From Candidatus Babeliales bacterium (GTDB taxonomy: Bacteria; Babelota; Babeliae; Babelales; RVW-14): a stretch of DNA of 64,000 nucleotides. Shown in pieces: positions 62,001 to 64,000 of this stretch (positions are counted from its first letter, which is position 1; each line of letters starts with the position of its first letter). The DNA lies in the NCBI GenBank assembly GCA_019749895.1, contig JAIEPG010000003.1:288140-352139 (forward strand), read 5' to 3'. Under the pieces are notes generated by a model, which did no database searches, had not been told where the DNA came from, and saw only the letters and a list, made by a program, of their open reading frames with translations. A program made the position numbers and the translations under genes.

Positions 62001-63100
62001 TTGTGCAATGTTGCCACGCCGGGATTGCATTAAATGATACGGGGTCCTTCTTTAACGTCACTAACTTTTTAACCCAACCATGGCCAGGCATAACATTTCA
62101 AAAAATTTCTAAAAAACAAACAGGCTTTCAGTGGAGTGATTTTTCACAAACAGGAGGCCTTGTAACAGGAGCGCGCGGCGTTGCTGATGCCGTAACAGCA
62201 GATATTGAGCAAGCCAACAACTATCTCATCACAAACAACCTCAAAGCATTCTTCCGCGGCCACCAAGACCAAGTATTTGGTTTTAAAATGCTCTTTCCAG
62301 CAGGAACTCCTGTTGACCCAACAATACCAGTATCAACCTACCCAGACGGCCCCTTTCACTGGAGACATGTTGTATCACAAGCAGATCAAGATCAGGCAAC
62401 AGGCTTTAAAGTCAGCAACTATCAACCTGTCTTTACCTTCACCTCTGCCTCGGAAGGTCAGGCGGTACCATTCGATTGTTTTGGTATCGTAACTTTTGGT
62501 GATGGTAAATATGAAAACTGGAAGCTCAAGATTTATGAAAAAACGCTGAAGCCAGACCGAACAATGCAGTTCGTAAAAATTGAGCGAAGCGCAAAAAATT
62601 CCCGTGGGCTTGCTGTCTCCTGGCACAAACAACCACTAACACCGTTTATCGCTGATGATCTTGTTAATCAGGCAAAAGATCTGGGCTACGGTGGCCCATC
62701 ACCTCGACCATTGCCTAAAAAACCTCCTGCAACGAGCACAGGAAAACCAAGCAGCGGGGGTGCTCCATCAGGATCTTCATCGTCAACGCCGCCGCCTTCA
62801 TCATCAGGCCCAGTAGCACATATAGACACTGATCTAAAAAAATCCTATGACGAAGCAAATAACCTAATAAAAACAAAAGCAACACCTTTTAAAATAAGAG
62901 ATAATTTTGTAAAAAAAATTAATACAATTCGTGCGTCAGACACAACAACAACTCTTGATATTTTACTAGGCCTTGATAAAGCAACTATTAAAGAAGAGCT
63001 TCAAAAAATGGTTGCTTTTCTTACAACAAAAAATAGCAATAAAGCTTATAATGCGACAATCGCTACACTTACTAAAGAAATTGATAAATTAAACCCGTAA
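59075..63100 (+). CDS. Large secreted protein with PPP-family (PP1/PP2A-like) phosphatase domain
   Basis: A 1341-residue protein; AAGGAG precedes the ATG. Signal peptide to about 24 (NAAA) and then GPLFQLQQGLTALKSKLAQL, shared with the previous gene. Residues 30-730 are helical and unrecognised, with Gly/Ser/Thr linkers. Residues about 840-1130 are a calcineurin-like PPP domain: GDYHG (about 845), GDFVDRG (about 885), LLRGNHE (about 914), CHAGIAL (about 978) and RGHQ (about 1061), all metal-binding or catalytic motifs of eukaryotic Ser/Thr phosphatases. It may act on host phosphoproteins after export (inference). A C-terminal linker and a 90-residue helical end follow. Confidence 0.88.
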   Translation: MKRNNVIALISLAALLQATPLNAAAGPLFQLQQGLTALKSKLAQLGEALNDITNPPVVPPITPAEITKLDAIQTALATKITAAATAPATSKTPETIITEARTRFENFVTQAIQKFNAATTADPDLSKNNPQEFQDLEYYAELNPTSMRQYTAQYIDPNKLNNKELSDLKTDLEAADKALKALAAGTPYSTNAFWDAITSPRTKTDIEGDYELPDDVKNFLTRVTNTLNSKIIPKTELPRYVAKNLAFLAILYLERGGLEGTAVDTFVQLPAEYQSLDQATQEQIAQDAWSLLMAQEHDMIAQCLTLSNHASGSTQTFLQARIRTLINAASSGATGKATPEEIRAFYKHTLSAYNKPTTTKLETFYASVPPIYSAGFLYIFAKNKDKLERILKDQDANTQNRLKNLFDDINFNFEIHQFVSKKPDSSVWAKIKPATSTGTPSTQPGPKTTGTTTHLPPALSIKLSGGKAKYADIQNLDINTLHASIKELKNILSLLKKENHKRSKPALETKITNLKTKIAALESAEKAAQALKDSANAGQLLAQQQQEATDLAELDGIITTIKSTEFLPTDPTRFYTLLNQYMATRGMAFFQAMSKKIIDQIPNDSTINSFPTIKTNKTEIARLEQSTDNIIKKINANDLSTITLTQKEKEDLNNISLYQCLLEDFNNETSKKMQAIKIKGLLGQPTLFNYFPLKLQKIITTLAPAGSSGSSGTGGSTSTPAFDPSTLPARKDPKVATAKTLTDWTTRCFSALPEYNCSSEQDAHTATDLRDVYRTALTDDQFVKIMKKFVTKSKTTLQHADAEWVNGATEKPHDDFFDLNKTMNEFDLAYIQKLVIPADNKVCFMGDYHGSVHSLLRNLWRLVLQGYLKDDFKLTDKFHLIFLGDFVDRGRYGAEVWYTLMKLKLANWDHVHLLRGNHETEDISKRYGFLGWANSKERGEVYNKFTAEEVDISRQILRLYNYLPFALFLSADGNEFVQCCHAGIALNDTGSFFNVTNFLTQPWPGITFQKISKKQTGFQWSDFSQTGGLVTGARGVADAVTADIEQANNYLITNNLKAFFRGHQDQVFGFKMLFPAGTPVDPTIPVSTYPDGPFHWRHVVSQADQDQATGFKVSNYQPVFTFTSASEGQAVPFDCFGIVTFGDGKYENWKLKIYEKTLKPDRTMQFVKIERSAKNSRGLAVSWHKQPLTPFIADDLVNQAKDLGYGGPSPRPLPKKPPATSTGKPSSGGAPSGSSSSTPPPSSSGPVAHIDTDLKKSYDEANNLIKTKATPFKIRDNFVKKINTIRASDTTTTLDILLGLDKATIKEELQKMVAFLTTKNSNKAYNATIATLTKEIDKLNP

Positions 63101-63122
63101 AAATTTAAGGAGAAAAGAGAAG

Positions 63123-64000
63123 ATGAAGATAAAAAACGCCATAATGCTGCTAAGCTTAGCAGCACTGTTGCAAGCGGCACCGCTGAACGCGGCAGCAACC
63201 GTAGGCCCTGAAGCTGCAAAAAACCAACTACTCTCTAATTTAAGAAAACAATGCGAAGCAGTGATAGATACATTTGCAAAGAGTAACTCAATAACTTCCT
63301 TTGATTCCTGGATAACAGGATTCAGCGGTATTAGCGCAAACAAAGATAAGCTCACCACCATCTCAGATGCCCTCAAGGATGGTTCTACTTTTTGGACAAG
63401 GACAGACTGGACTAAAAAAACAGACGGCTCCCCAAACATACCAGAAGAGCCACTCAAAAAAGAACTTCGTGAGTATATCCAACTCTCTTTAGACAAACTA
63501 ACCGCAGCTGCCGCTGGATCAACTCCAGCAATAACAGGCGGTCTTAACATCAATGCAAACGCCCGCATAGACACCATAGCAGATTTTTTAAAACTGTTTG
63601 ATAAAGCTACAGATGCACCCACCGCTTGCACATTATGGACAAACTGGCTAGGCAGTACCGCAAGCAAAGGAGATAAGTTAAAAAATTTATGCTATTCAAA
63701 TTGCTGCACTATTTTAACTAATAAAACCAACTACCCAGAAACCGATTTCAATAGCGCATTTGAAAAAAAATATGGAGCACTAACATCAGGTACATCTTGG
63801 TACAATTTTTTTAATAGAGAGCTCACAAAAATTAACTCATTGCCAGAAATTAAAGCAATTAACAAACTTATAGCCCTCATGGTAGAAAAAGCTCCGCTCT
63901 TTGCAACAACACCACCAACGGGCACACCACCAACGGGCACACCACCAACGGGCACACCACCAACGGGCACACCACCAACGGGCACACCACCAACGGGCAC
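63123..64000 (+). CDS. Secreted protein ending in (TPPTG)n repeat, runs off window
   Basis: An open frame of 292 codons to the window edge, from ATG 63123 after GGAGAAAAG. The signal peptide (LSLAALLQAAPLNAAA) is nearly identical to that of the preceding gene, but the GPLFxLQQG segment is absent. The mature part is helical with Cys at about 40, 167, 185, 189 and 190. From 63909 a perfect 15-bp unit codes TPPTG at least six times, to the edge. The leader (AAAAATTTAAGGAG) matches that of the preceding gene. Function unknown. Confidence 0.75.
   Translation, partial: MKIKNAIMLLSLAALLQAAPLNAAATVGPEAAKNQLLSNLRKQCEAVIDTFAKSNSITSFDSWITGFSGISANKDKLTTISDALKDGSTFWTRTDWTKKTDGSPNIPEEPLKKELREYIQLSLDKLTAAAAGSTPAITGGLNINANARIDTIADFLKLFDKATDAPTACTLWTNWLGSTASKGDKLKNLCYSNCCTILTNKTNYPETDFNSAFEKKYGALTSGTSWYNFFNRELTKINSLPEIKAINKLIALMVEKAPLFATTPPTGTPPTGTPPTGTPPTGTPPTGTPPTG
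63909..64000 (+). repeat. Perfect 15-bp tandem repeat coding TPPTG
   Basis: ACACCACCAACGGGC is repeated six times without a change and continues beyond the window. The unit is a multiple of three, so changes in copy number keep the frame. Confidence 0.95.

Noticed and set aside
63731..64000. Leftward frame with PVGGV repeats at the window end
   Set aside because: It is the complement of the TPPTG tandem repeat; the forward frame has a signal peptide and ribosome-binding site.
63909..64000. CRISPR-like array
   Set aside because: The 15-bp units are contiguous without spacers and in frame in a coding sequence.

Overview
The window looks like part of the chromosome of a reduced, host-associated diderm bacterium. 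Genes for lipid A and LPS (lpxA, lpxI, hldE) and for peptidoglycan (murD, ftsW) give a Gram-negative envelope. The accessory genes are dominated by secreted eukaryote-like proteins: ankyrin-repeat proteins, a USP-type deubiquitinase, a PPP-type protein phosphatase and a leucine-rich-repeat protein. This mix, together with a low-GC sequence and many lineage-specific secreted proteins, fits an intracellular symbiont or parasite of protists, for example the phylum Dependentiae (TM6). That taxonomic guess is inference from gene content; no rRNA is present to test it.

Layout. 1-3.6 kb: three leftward secreted ankyrin genes, the first cut by the window edge. 3.6-4.8 kb: a long gene-free stretch with GC-rich blocks and a G-quadruplex motif. 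4.8-6.8 kb: dnaK with its own promoter and terminator. 6.9-10.8 kb: two paralogous secreted proteins with a repeated GNxLHxF module and a shared Cys-containing C-terminus, then a 49-residue metallothionein-like gene between two intrinsic terminators, overlapped by another ankyrin gene. 11-16.5 kb: a MacAB-like efflux cluster (two membrane-fusion proteins, two permeases, one ATPase). 16.5-18.8 kb: rsmG and small secreted proteins. 18.9-22.7 kb: a mercury- or metal-uptake-like operon (MauE-kinase fusion, MerT-like, outer-membrane barrel, HMA protein, degenerate HMA protein), closed by a 27-bp inverted-repeat terminator. 22.8-29.9 kb: leftward M3 peptidase lipoprotein, deubiquitinase and two secreted proteins read from tandem promoters. 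30-34 kb: thioredoxin-fold and TPR proteins, dnaA, and a two-domain secreted protein. 34.3-38.3 kb: rsmH, spoVG, tRNA-Gln, lpxA, an oxidoreductase and lpxI. 38.3-44.6 kb: two SH3-NlpC/P60 paralogues, a Cys-rich membrane protein, an LRR protein and an 858-residue secreted protein. 44.8-48.8 kb: hldE-murD-ftsW. 48.9-49.5 kb: a hexulose-phosphate-synthase-like gene, then a large inverted repeat. 49.8-54.8 kb: plsY, an ATP-dependent DNA ligase and six consecutive small signal-peptide/TM/Cys proteins. 54.9-57 kb: tRNA-Met, secD, tRNA-Leu. 57.2-64 kb: three large secreted proteins, two sharing a conserved amphipathic segment just after the signal peptide, one carrying a PPP phosphatase domain, the third running off the window in a (TPPTG)n repeat.

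How it fits together. The housekeeping genes keep a minimal envelope and translation system. The accessory genes repeatedly pair a Sec signal peptide with a eukaryote-like or low-complexity module, suggesting that many products are exported and some may act on the host. The least explained sets are the cluster of small Cys-rich single-pass membrane proteins (49.8-52.4 kb, with a relative at 39.5 kb), the metallothionein/terminator/ankyrin overlap at 10 kb, and the shared post-signal segment of the 57-63 kb proteins.
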